Of a DNA stretch of 14,779 nt, positions 5,218-12,331 are shown piece by piece (positions within the stretch are counted from its first letter, which is position 1; the number at the start of each line of letters is the position of its first letter). The notes beneath the pieces were generated by a model that was not told the origin of the DNA, ran no database searches, and saw nothing but the letters and a program-made list of their open reading frames with translations. Origin of the DNA: Chloroflexota bacterium (GTDB lineage Bacteria > Chloroflexota > Dehalococcoidia > Dehalococcoidales > UBA3254); the NCBI GenBank assembly GCA_017860765.1, contig JAGDMY010000007.1:1-14779 (forward strand), written 5' to 3'. The position numbers were made by a program, and so were the translations under genes.

Positions 5218-7533
5218 GTAGATACCGCGGGTTTCATCCACCATTTAACCGCCCGGCCCGAGTATAGCGACCAGATCGCCCACATCGAAGAAATCCCTCC
5301 CCGCCAGGCCAGCTACGCAGAACTGGAACGCCCCCTGGCGAAAAGCCTGCAGGACTGCCTGGACGATAATGCCCTTTTGCCCCTTTATACCCATCAGGCC
5401 GAGGCCGTCAACCAGGCCCTTCAGGGGCGCAACGTGATGGTCGCTACTTCCAGCGCCAGCGGCAAGACCCTGTGCTATAACATCCCGGTCCTGGAGACCA
5501 TGCAGAGCGAAAAAAGCTGCCGGGCTATGTACCTCTTTCCCACTAAAGCCCTGGCCCAGGACCAGCTGCGCACTCTCCGTCAGCAGTTTTGTCCCGAGGT
5601 CATCCTTCCGGAAGAATGCGACACTTTTGACGGGGACACCCCTCTGGCTGCGCGTTCCGAGATCAAAAAAAGGGCGCGCATCCTCATTACCAACCCGGAT
5701 ATGCTGCACATCGGCATCCTGCCCAACCATCAGTCCTGGTCGCGCCTGCTGCGCCGCCTCAGGTTTGTGGTGGTCGACGAAGCGCATATGTACCGCGGCG
5801 TTTTTGGCTCCCACGTGGCCCTGGTCCTGCGGCGGCTGCGCCGGCTGTGCGAGATTTACGGCGCCAAACCGCAGTTCATCTGCTCATCCGCTACTATCGC
5901 CAATCCCGGTGAACATGCCGAAAAGCTGGTTGGCCTGCCCTTTACCGTCGTAGATAATGACGGCTCGCCGCATGGCGGCAAAGACTTCGTTTTCTGGAAC
6001 CCGCCGCTGCTGGATAATAAGAAAGAGACCCGCCGCAGCGCCAACAGCGAGGCCACTTTTCTGACTACCGAGCTGCTGCAGCAGGAAATCCGCACACTCA
6101 CCTTCGCGCGCACCCGCCGCCTTACCGAGCTGATATACAACTATTCACGCCAGAAGCTGGCCCAGATAGACCACCGGCTCTCGGAGAAGATTAAACCCTA
6201 TCGCGCCGGCTACCTGGCGGAGGACCGCCGGAAAATCGAAAAAGAGCTTTTCACCGGCAAACTGCTGGGAGTGGTGGCCACCACCGCCCTGGAAGTGGGA
6301 ATCGACATCGGCGACCTGGAGGCCACGGTATTGACCGGCTATCCCGGGAGCATCTCCAGCACCTGGCAGCAGGCCGGCAGGAGCGGGCGGGGCAGACAGA
6401 AAGCGCTCAGCTTCCTCATCGGTATGGACAACCCGCTGGACCAGTATTTTATGCGGCATCCCGAAGATTTCTTTCAAAGGAGCTTCGAAAATGCCCTCAT
6501 CAACCCGCAAAATCATTATATTTTGCAGGCCCATCTGGCCTGCGCTGCCTGGGAGATGCCTCTCAGCGAGCGGGATGAGATGTATTTCGGCCCTACCATG
6601 AAAGCTGAGGTAGCCGGGCTGGAGGCCCAGAATTTGCTCCGCCAGCGCGGCGGAAAGTGGTATTTCCCGCCCGGCATCGCCTACCCGGCCCAGAGCGTGA
6701 ATATCCGTTCCACCTCCGGGCGCAACTACGGCATCGTGGACACCACCCAGGATGCTTTGCTGGAGACCATCGAGTCCGCCCAGGCTTTCTACCAGGTGCA
6801 TAGCGGTGCCATTTATCTTCACCAGGGCGATACCTACCTGGTGACCAGGCTCGACCTGGAGAACCGGACGGCCTACGTCGAGCCGGCTGACGTCAACTAC
6901 TATACCCGGGCCACCGAGCTCTCCGATCTGAAAATTATCCAGGAGCGCCAGCGGCAGTCCTGCGGGCCGGCGACGGTCTGCCTCGGGGAGGTAGAAGTAA
7001 ACTCCAGCGTCATCGGTTTCCGCAAGAAGGCCCAGCTGACAGAGGAGATCATTGGCGACGAACCGCTGGACCTGCCTCCGCAGATTTTTAACACTGTAGC
7101 GCTCTGGTTTGATTTGCCGCCGGAAGCCATCTCGCGGATCTCCAGGGCCGGCCTGGATTTCGCCGGGGGCATTCATGCCGTGGAACATGCCGCGATCTCC
7201 ATCTTGCCCCTCTTCGCCCTCTGCGACCGCAACGACATCGGGGGCGTCTCGACGCCCTTCCATGCCGATACCGGCAAAGCCCAGATCTTTATCTATGACG
7301 CCCATCCCGGCGGCATCGGGATTGCCGAAAAGGGCTATGAGCTGATCAGTGATCTCTGGGAGAAGACCTACCGCGCCATTGCCGAATGTCCCTGTGTGGA
7401 AGGCTGCCCCAGCTGCATCCAGTCCCCCAAGTGCGGGAATAACAATCAGCCGCTGGATAAGAAGGCCGCCATTATAATACTGGAGGAGCTGGTGGGCAGG
7501 GGACCCCGGTCTGCAGATTCTCCCCGTGCGTGA
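5218..7533 (+). CDS. MrfA-like DEAH-box repair helicase with DUF1998/MZB domain
   Basis: An SF2 helicase of the MrfA (YprA) type; B. subtilis MrfA acts in repair of mitomycin-C lesions. Counting from GTA at 5218 it has 771 residues, near the family length. Motifs are I ASGKT (80-84), Ia FPTKALAQDQL, II VDEAH (about 186-190), III SAT (224-226), V TALEVGIDIGD, and VI QQAGRSGR (384-391). The C-terminal DUF1998-type zinc module has cysteines at 724, 726, 730, 733 and 739. The N-terminal segment FIHHLTARPEYSDQIAHIEE and PPRQASYAELERPL is typical of the family but lies upstream of the first canonical start (TTG at 5377). The start is therefore uncertain: GTA behind GGAGGA, another near-cognate codon, or a base change from GTG or ATG. 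The 5218 coordinate is my best estimate. No MrfB exonuclease gene is adjacent. Confidence 0.88.
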   Translation, partial: VDTAGFIHHLTARPEYSDQIAHIEEIPPRQASYAELERPLAKSLQDCLDDNALLPLYTHQAEAVNQALQGRNVMVATSSASGKTLCYNIPVLETMQSEKSCRAMYLFPTKALAQDQLRTLRQQFCPEVILPEECDTFDGDTPLAARSEIKKRARILITNPDMLHIGILPNHQSWSRLLRRLRFVVVDEAHMYRGVFGSHVALVLRRLRRLCEIYGAKPQFICSSATIANPGEHAEKLVGLPFTVVDNDGSPHGGKDFVFWNPPLLDNKKETRRSANSEATFLTTELLQQEIRTLTFARTRRLTELIYNYSRQKLAQIDHRLSEKIKPYRAGYLAEDRRKIEKELFTGKLLGVVATTALEVGIDIGDLEATVLTGYPGSISSTWQQAGRSGRGRQKALSFLIGMDNPLDQYFMRHPEDFFQRSFENALINPQNHYILQAHLACAAWEMPLSERDEMYFGPTMKAEVAGLEAQNLLRQRGGKWYFPPGIAYPAQSVNIRSTSGRNYGIVDTTQDALLETIESAQAFYQVHSGAIYLHQGDTYLVTRLDLENRTAYVEPADVNYYTRATELSDLKIIQERQRQSCGPATVCLGEVEVNSSVIGFRKKAQLTEEIIGDEPLDLPPQIFNTVALWFDLPPEAISRISRAGLDFAGGIHAVEHAAISILPLFALCDRNDIGGVSTPFHADTGKAQIFIYDAHPGGIGIAEKGYELISDLWEKTYRAIAECPCVEGCPSCIQSPKCGNNNQPLDKKAAIIILEELVGRGPRSADSPRA

Positions 7534-7617
7534 AGACTTGCTTTACCTGCCCTGATTCGTTAAAGTTAAAATAAGAGCACTATTTTGTGTCGTTCTTCTC
7601 CCGTCCAGTCCTTCTGG

Positions 7618-7637
7618 ATTCCCGCCTGCGCGGGAAT
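7618..7637. repeat. dRS3-like hairpin repeat
   Basis: ATTCCCGC and GCGGGAAT form a perfect 8-bp stem around CTGC, preceded by TCTGG and followed by GACA. The form ATTCCC-N8-GGGAAT is that of the Neisseria dRS3 repeat and of similar intergenic repeats in other genomes. It lies in the 214-bp spacer between the helicase and ftsY genes. There is no T-run after it, so it is not a standard terminator. Apart from this element the spacer (7534-7747) shows no gene. Confidence 0.65.
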
Positions 7638-7734
7638 GACAGGAGGGGTAGGAATGAGAGGAGAGAACGTGACCGGTTTCCTGCACGGGGGCAGAATAAC
7701 AATATAAGCCTGGCCTCTGGCATGTGACAAAGAC

Positions 7735-7740
7735 AAGGAG
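7735..7740 (+). promoter_or_regulatory. Ribosome-binding site that sets the ftsY start
   Basis: AAGGAG lies 7 nt before the TTG at 7748. It lies inside the frame if translation is drawn from the GTG at 7724, so the TTG is the better start. The resulting N-terminus [10 protein letters not shown] is typical of FtsY. Confidence 0.75.
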
Positions 7741-7747
7741 CCCCGAA

Positions 7748-8650
7748 TTGTTCAAGAACCTGTTTAAAAAGGCCCTGCAGCCCACCAAAGACAGCTGGTT
7801 TTCTAAAGCTATGCATCTTTTCGATCGGACCTCCATTGACGAGTCCATCTGGGGGGAGCTGGAGGAGGTCCTGATTTCAGCCGATGTCGGGATGGAGACC
7901 ACAGAGAAACTTATCGAAAGGACCAAACTGAGGGTCAAGTCCGAGAAGCTCCAGCAGGGCGAGCAGGTGCGCGAGGCCCTCAAAAAGGAGATGGTGGCTA
8001 TTCTCGACCTGCCATTGGCCGAGCCGGTGGTGGCTGCGCCCCCCCGGGTCGTCCTGGTTATCGGCGTCAATGGCTCCGGGAAGACCACCTCCATCGCCAA
8101 ACTGGCCTTTCAGGCCAGAAACGCCGGACAATCAGTCATCTTAGCTGCTGCTGATACCTTTCGGGCGGCCGCCATCGACCAGCTCCAGACCTGGGCGCAA
8201 AGGCTGGGAGTAGAAATTGTGGCCCATCAACCCGGGGCCGACCCCGGCGCCGTGGTCTTTGATGCCATGGCCGCGGCCAGGGGCCGCCATGCCCAGCTGC
8301 TGATCATTGATACGGCCGGAAGGCTGCATACCAAGTTCAACCTGATGGAGGAGCTAAAGAAGATCAAGCGGGTGGCCGCCAAGACCGACCCCACCGCTCC
8401 CCATGAAGTCCTCCTGGTACTGGATGCCACTACCGGCCAGAATGGCCTGGCCCAGGCCCGCACTTTTACCGAGGCCGCCGGTGTGACCGGCATTTTCCTG
8501 GCCAAGCTGGATGGCACCGCTAAAGGGGGCATCGCTCTGGCGATTTGCGATCAACTGCGAATTCCTGTTAAATATATAGGAGTGGGCGAACATCCGGAGG
8601 ATATGGCCTCTTTTGACGCCCGCTCCTTTGTAGAAGCGTTAAGCGGGTAG
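7748..8650 (+). CDS. ftsY: Signal recognition particle receptor FtsY
   Basis: A 300-residue SRP receptor GTPase. It docks SRP-bound ribosomes at the membrane for cotranslational insertion. The protein is essentially an NG domain with a short basic amphipathic N-terminus ([10 protein letters not shown]) in place of a long acidic A domain. The N domain is about 20-95. G motifs are GVNGSGKTT (106-114), [11 protein letters not shown] (136-146), DTAGR (188-192) and KLDGTAKGG (253-261). The G4 motif reads AKLD where TKLD is usual. The C-terminal closing region is [18 protein letters not shown]. The TTG start is chosen because AAGGAG lies 7 nt upstream. An earlier in-frame GTG at 7724 would put that site inside the gene. 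lgt follows 8 bp downstream, so the two are probably an operon. Confidence 0.95.
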   Translation: MFKNLFKKALQPTKDSWFSKAMHLFDRTSIDESIWGELEEVLISADVGMETTEKLIERTKLRVKSEKLQQGEQVREALKKEMVAILDLPLAEPVVAAPPRVVLVIGVNGSGKTTSIAKLAFQARNAGQSVILAAADTFRAAAIDQLQTWAQRLGVEIVAHQPGADPGAVVFDAMAAARGRHAQLLIIDTAGRLHTKFNLMEELKKIKRVAAKTDPTAPHEVLLVLDATTGQNGLAQARTFTEAAGVTGIFLAKLDGTAKGGIALAICDQLRIPVKYIGVGEHPEDMASFDARSFVEALSG

Positions 8651-8658
8651 GGGGTTGG

Positions 8659-9471
8659 ATGATGAGTAACGCCTTTTATATCGGTGTCGACCCGGTAATC
8701 TTCCGGCTTGGACCGATCAGCATCGGCTGGTATGGACTGATGGTAGCCCTGGCGGTGTTTACCGTCGTCGGTTGGGTCGTCTGGCAGAATTCCAGGATCC
8801 ATAAGCTCAGCAGCGATACCGTCTTCACGGGGGCCTTGATCGGTATTCCTTCCGGCGTGGTGTTTTCCAAAATCCTGCATATCATCGACCAGTGGAGCTA
8901 TTACACTCAGAACCCGGGCAAAATACTCAGCGGCGAAGGTCTGACCATCTGGGGGGCGGTGCTGGGGGCCGCCATCGGCGTCTGGATCTATGCGCGGGTT
9001 GCCAAACATTTCCGTTTTACCCTCCTCGGGGATATCATCGCCCCGGGGATCATCCTGTCTCAGGCGATCGGCAGAGTGGGCTGCACCCTTAACGGCTGCT
9101 GCTACGGGCTGGAAAATCACTCCTCGCTGGCCATAATTTATACCAACCCCAACAGTTATGGACCCCTGGGAGTTCCCGTCCTCCCCACCCAGGTTTTTGA
9201 AATTATCTTCAATCTGATAGTCTTCGGCATACTCCTTTCTTTGAGAGGGAGACTTAAGCCCGAGGGCTCGATCTTCACGATTTACCTGGCCTTCTATGCC
9301 GCCTGGCGCCTCGGCATTGATTTTATCCGCGAGGGGACCCCCTTTCTTTTCGGTCTGCACCAGGCCCAGTTCATCGGAGTAGTTATCCTGGCTATCACTA
9401 TCCCGATCATTATCATGAAGGTGCGCTGGGTATCTAAGGAAGAAGCGGAGCCGGTAAAGGTGGAAGCCTAG
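8659..9471 (+). CDS. lgt: Prolipoprotein diacylglyceryl transferase family protein
   Basis: A 270-residue polytopic membrane protein of the Lgt family. Lgt transfers diacylglyceryl from phosphatidylglycerol to the lipobox cysteine of prelipoproteins. Conserved features are SIGWYG (Y25, equivalent to E. coli Y26), GRVG (R139), PTQVFE (176-181) and WRLGIDFIRE with R217. The signature GRVGCTLNGCCYG (138-150) has cysteines where E. coli has N146 and E151, and W98 stands where E. coli has H103. Cys-rich Lgt-like proteins of this form occur in other bacteria; whether all are true Lgt enzymes is unclear. A second ATG (8662) follows the first immediately, and the ribosome-binding site (GGGGTTGG) is poor. 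The 8-bp gap after ftsY suggests one transcript and perhaps translational coupling. Confidence 0.87.
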   Translation: MMSNAFYIGVDPVIFRLGPISIGWYGLMVALAVFTVVGWVVWQNSRIHKLSSDTVFTGALIGIPSGVVFSKILHIIDQWSYYTQNPGKILSGEGLTIWGAVLGAAIGVWIYARVAKHFRFTLLGDIIAPGIILSQAIGRVGCTLNGCCYGLENHSSLAIIYTNPNSYGPLGVPVLPTQVFEIIFNLIVFGILLSLRGRLKPEGSIFTIYLAFYAAWRLGIDFIREGTPFLFGLHQAQFIGVVILAITIPIIIMKVRWVSKEEAEPVKVEA

Positions 9472-9540
9472 GCCGGGGACTTGACTTAGATCCTTTAGAT
9501 CGGGCCAAATAATATTTTCTGCGATTTAAGGAGTGCTGCC

Positions 9541-9975
9541 ATGACCAAAGCCGATTCCGCCCACGCTAAAATGGTCGCCAAGAAGACCAACTGCGCCCAG
9601 ACAGTCCTGACTGCTTTTTGCAGGGACCTGGGACTGGACCAGCGTACCGCCCTGAAACTGACGCTGGGTTTTGGAGGGGGGATAGGGGGCATGGGCAAGA
9701 CCTGCGGGGCGGTTACAGGGTCTTTTATGGTGCTCGGACTCAGGCTGCCGTTAAACGGGAACAACGCTAAAGAAATGCGGACCGCGGTCCACCGGTCCAT
9801 CGACGAGTTCAAGGAGAAGTTCATCGCCCTCCACGGCTCCCTGGACTGCAAGGACCTGCTGGGCTGCGATCTCAGCACGGTCGAAGGCTCTTTAACCGCA
9901 GAGGAAAAAGACCTCTTTACCACTGTCTGTCCCGGCCTGGTCTGTGACGCGGTGAAGATCCTGGAGAGGATGTAG
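9541..9975 (+). CDS. C_GCAxxG_C_C family (putative redox/metal) protein
   Basis: A 144-residue soluble protein of the C_GCAxxG_C_C family, widespread in anaerobes. Key cysteines are C18 (NCAQTV), C27, C55 in the signature TCGAVTG (54-60), C103 and C109 (SLDCKDLLGCD), and C130 and C135. A glycine-rich FGGGIGGMGK precedes the signature. Such a pattern is taken to bind a metal or iron-sulfur centre or to act in thiol redox chemistry, but no reaction is established. The ATG has AAGGAG (9528-9533) at a 7-nt spacing. The gene lies 69 bp after lgt on the same strand. It ends 1 nt from the stop of the convergent plsY gene. Some family members neighbour redox or oxidoreductase genes; this one does not. 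Confidence 0.88.
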   Translation: MTKADSAHAKMVAKKTNCAQTVLTAFCRDLGLDQRTALKLTLGFGGGIGGMGKTCGAVTGSFMVLGLRLPLNGNNAKEMRTAVHRSIDEFKEKFIALHGSLDCKDLLGCDLSTVEGSLTAEEKDLFTTVCPGLVCDAVKILERM

Positions 9976-9976
9976 T

Positions 9977-10624
9977 CTACAGCCTGTCCTTCAGGCTCCT
10001 TCTCACAAAGACGTGCTTCCAGCTGCCTCCGGCCCCGGCGTGCATTTCTTTGACCCGCGGGATGTAGCGGAACAGCGGAATGAGCAGGATGACTACCCAA
10101 TAGACGATATAAGTTGTGTTTTGATAGAGAAAGACCGCCAGGAAGGGGAAGCCCAGGAAGGCAACCCCGTAGCTTAAGGTCGGGAAGCGGGTGATCAGCA
10201 TTAAGATGCCGAAGATGGCCAGGTAAACGGGAACTCCCCAGGGCATCACATACAGCAGGGCTCCGATGCAGGTGGCCCCGCCCTTTCCCCCCTTGAATTT
10301 GAGGAAAATCGGGAAGCTGTGGCCCAGCACCGCCAGGACCCCGGCCGCCAGCTGGATATATCCGGCTAACTGGAGGTCCACCGGTTTCACTATCAACCAG
10401 GCTGCTCCAGCCGCCAGGGCGCCCTTGCCTATGTCCAGCAGCAGGACGATCATGCCCCACCAGAACCCCACTTTGTAGAAGACATTCATGGCCCCCATAT
10501 TGCGGCTGCCGACCTGCCGGATATCCACCCCCTTGCGGAGTTTACCGATCAGGTAAGCCGAGGGGAAGGAGCCTATCAAATAGGCCAATATCAGGGCAAT
10601 TATGCTGGCGCTGATAATATTCAT
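9977..10624 (-). CDS. plsY: Glycerol-3-phosphate acyltransferase PlsY
   Basis: A 215-residue inner-membrane acyltransferase that uses acyl-phosphate to acylate glycerol 3-phosphate, giving lysophosphatidate. This is the first committed step of phospholipid synthesis in the PlsX/PlsY route. Motifs are IGSFPSAY (17-24), VGSRNMGAMNV (38-48), DIGKG (64-68) and GHSFPIFLKFKGGKG (101-115), with several hydrophobic segments between and after. The length is normal. The ATG (10624..10622) follows an AGAGG ribosome-binding site and lies 12 bp after the recJ stop. It is the last gene of the fabF-recJ-plsY run. No plsX is in the window. Confidence 0.95.
   Translation of the reverse strand: MNIISASIIALILAYLIGSFPSAYLIGKLRKGVDIRQVGSRNMGAMNVFYKVGFWWGMIVLLLDIGKGALAAGAAWLIVKPVDLQLAGYIQLAAGVLAVLGHSFPIFLKFKGGKGGATCIGALLYVMPWGVPVYLAIFGILMLITRFPTLSYGVAFLGFPFLAVFLYQNTTYIVYWVVILLIPLFRYIPRVKEMHAGAGGSWKHVFVRRSLKDRL
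9981..9997. terminator. Hairpin at the convergent gene junction, possible weak terminator
   Basis: AGCCTG (9981-9986) and CAGGCT (9992-9997) form a perfect 6-bp stem with a 5-nt loop, inside the last codons of plsY and just after the stop of the C_GCAxxG_C_C gene. Neither strand has a following U-run, so intrinsic termination here would be inefficient. Confidence 0.25.
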
Positions 10625-10636
10625 GCCATTATGCCT

Positions 10637-12328
10637 CTACTTAGCCGCCAGGCTGGGGGTGAAGCTGAGTATATTCAACCGCAGGTTCTCAGAGCCGCTC
10701 CAGCGGTCTATCTCTAAATTGTAGACGATATCCAGGGCGTCCGAGACTTCGAAAAAGGCCTCGCCCAGCTTGAAGGCTACCCCGTCGAAGGCGCTCCCGT
10801 GCTGTTTGAATTTAAGCTTCAGGTGCTGCTGTTCATTGCCCATGGTGCGGCAATCAGTTACCCGCACCGCCCGGCTGACGAAGGTTGGCACCGGGTTGCC
10901 TTTGCCGAAGGGCATCAGCTTCTGTATCATCTGGTAGGTCTGGCCTCCGAGCTCGGAAAGGGAGACCTCGGCATCGATGTTTATCCGCGGGCGGAGGTCG
11001 GTGTCCTTCAGCTGGCCTCCGGCAATCTCAATGAGGGTTTTTTGCAGCAGGGGGATATTTTTCGCCGGCATGGTGAACCCGGCCGCCTGGGCATGCCCGC
11101 CATAGCGTCCCAGCAGACCGGTGCACTGGTTCAGGGCACTGATGATATTGAATTCAGGAATGCTGCGGCAGCTTCCGCTGGCCGTTTTATCGTCGACGTT
11201 TACCACGATCACCGGGCGGTAATATTCCTCCGCCAGCTTGCCCGCTACGGGCCCGGCGATGCCCAGGGGGAACTCGGCGTTGCAGAGCATGATCAAAGGC
11301 GCCTGACCCTGGTTGCCTATCTGCGACCGGGCTTCTGTCATGGCTTTGGCGGTCAACTTCTGTCTTTCTACATTCTGCTGTCCCAGCAGCGCCGCCAGCT
11401 CGCGGGCCTCCTGCTGGGAGGCGGTCATTAGCAACCTGTAGCTGGCAATGGCATGCTCCAGCCTTCCGGAGGCATTCAACCAGGGAGAGAGGCACCAGGT
11501 AATGCTGTCCGCATCCAGGTTCCCGATGCTCAGACCGGCCCGGGTGACAATCTCCTTGAGTCCCAGGCGCGGGGCCCCGTTCAGGGTCTGCAAGCCGCGC
11601 CTGACCAGGTAGCGATTTTCGTCCAGAAGAGGCACCATATCGGCCACTGTCCCGATCGCCACCAGATCGGTGTATTCGTCCAGATGGGCTTCTTTACCCA
11701 GACTGCTCATGAGGGCCTGCATCACCTTGTAAGCTACCCCCACCCCGGCCAGCTCATTGAAAGGGTAGCTGGACCCGGCCATCTTGGGATTGACGATAGC
11801 AAAAGCGGTGGGGATCGTCTGGGGTGGAGTATGATGGTCGGTAATAATGAGAGTCATGCCCAGCCTGCCAGCGTGCCTGGCCTCTTCGACGTCGGTAATG
11901 CCGCAGTCCACGGTTACTATCAGGGTAACGCCCTGATCGTGCAGCTCTTCGATGGCGGCCGAGCGCAGCCCGTGGCCTTCAGTGACCCGGTGAGGGATAT
12001 AGGGGATGACCACCCCTCCCAGGGCCGTCAGCCCCTTGACCATCAAGGCAGTGCTGGTAACGCCGTCCACATCGAAATCCCCGTAAACGGCTATTTTTTC
12101 CCCGGAGAGCAAAGCCCGATAAATCCGGGAAATGGCCCCGTGCATGTCCGGCAGTAAAAAGGGGTCATTATCCAGATGCTCGTCACAGGAGAGGAAATGC
12201 TCTATCTGATCTGGCTCATTAAGTCCACGATTGTATAGCAGCTGGGCTATCAGAGGGGAATAAGCCCCAGCCTTTGCTAAATATTCATCTGGCGCCGGTG
12301 GCAGCAGGTTCCAGCGGCTATGGTTCAA
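10637..12328 (-). CDS. recJ: Single-stranded-DNA-specific exonuclease RecJ
   Basis: A 563-residue RecJ, the usual length. It degrades single-stranded DNA 5' to 3' in recombinational and base-excision repair. The DHH phosphoesterase core is intact: YGDFDVDGVTS (82-92; D84, D86, D88), VTVDCGI with D141, ITDHH (162-166) and VADMVPL with D230. The DHHA1 domain has GSCRSI (385-390) and YGGHAQAAGF (409-418). The C-terminal OB-type region follows. The start codon is TTG (12328..12326), 3 nt after the fabF TAA and with AAAGG upstream, so translation is probably coupled to fabF. A DNA-repair nuclease between two lipid genes suggests a transcriptional grouping rather than a shared pathway. Confidence 0.96.
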   Translation of the reverse strand: MNHSRWNLLPPAPDEYLAKAGAYSPLIAQLLYNRGLNEPDQIEHFLSCDEHLDNDPFLLPDMHGAISRIYRALLSGEKIAVYGDFDVDGVTSTALMVKGLTALGGVVIPYIPHRVTEGHGLRSAAIEELHDQGVTLIVTVDCGITDVEEARHAGRLGMTLIITDHHTPPQTIPTAFAIVNPKMAGSSYPFNELAGVGVAYKVMQALMSSLGKEAHLDEYTDLVAIGTVADMVPLLDENRYLVRRGLQTLNGAPRLGLKEIVTRAGLSIGNLDADSITWCLSPWLNASGRLEHAIASYRLLMTASQQEARELAALLGQQNVERQKLTAKAMTEARSQIGNQGQAPLIMLCNAEFPLGIAGPVAGKLAEEYYRPVIVVNVDDKTASGSCRSIPEFNIISALNQCTGLLGRYGGHAQAAGFTMPAKNIPLLQKTLIEIAGGQLKDTDLRPRINIDAEVSLSELGGQTYQMIQKLMPFGKGNPVPTFVSRAVRVTDCRTMGNEQQHLKLKFKQHGSAFDGVAFKLGEAFFEVSDALDIVYNLEIDRWSGSENLRLNILSFTPSLAAK

Positions 12329-12331
12329 TTT

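Noticed and set aside
6145..7305. 386-codon open frame antisense to the helicase
   Set aside because: It mirrors the helicase codons on the other strand, its predicted protein shows no domain, and the helicase motifs in the sense frame are unmistakable. The same holds for the antisense frames at 5245-5814, 8551-9360, 10799-11431 and 11453-12157.
7571..7592. AAAATA/TATTTT hairpin after the helicase gene
   Set aside because: The stem is only A-T pairs and there is no clear U-tract after it, so a terminator is not supported.
7724..7747. GTG at 7724 as the ftsY start
   Set aside because: AAGGAG would lie inside the gene, and the extra residues MTKTRSPE are not FtsY-like. TTG at 7748 has the proper spacing.
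9481..9513. TTGACT and AATAAT upstream of the C_GCAxxG_C_C gene
   Set aside because: The spacer is 21 nt, too long for a normal promoter.
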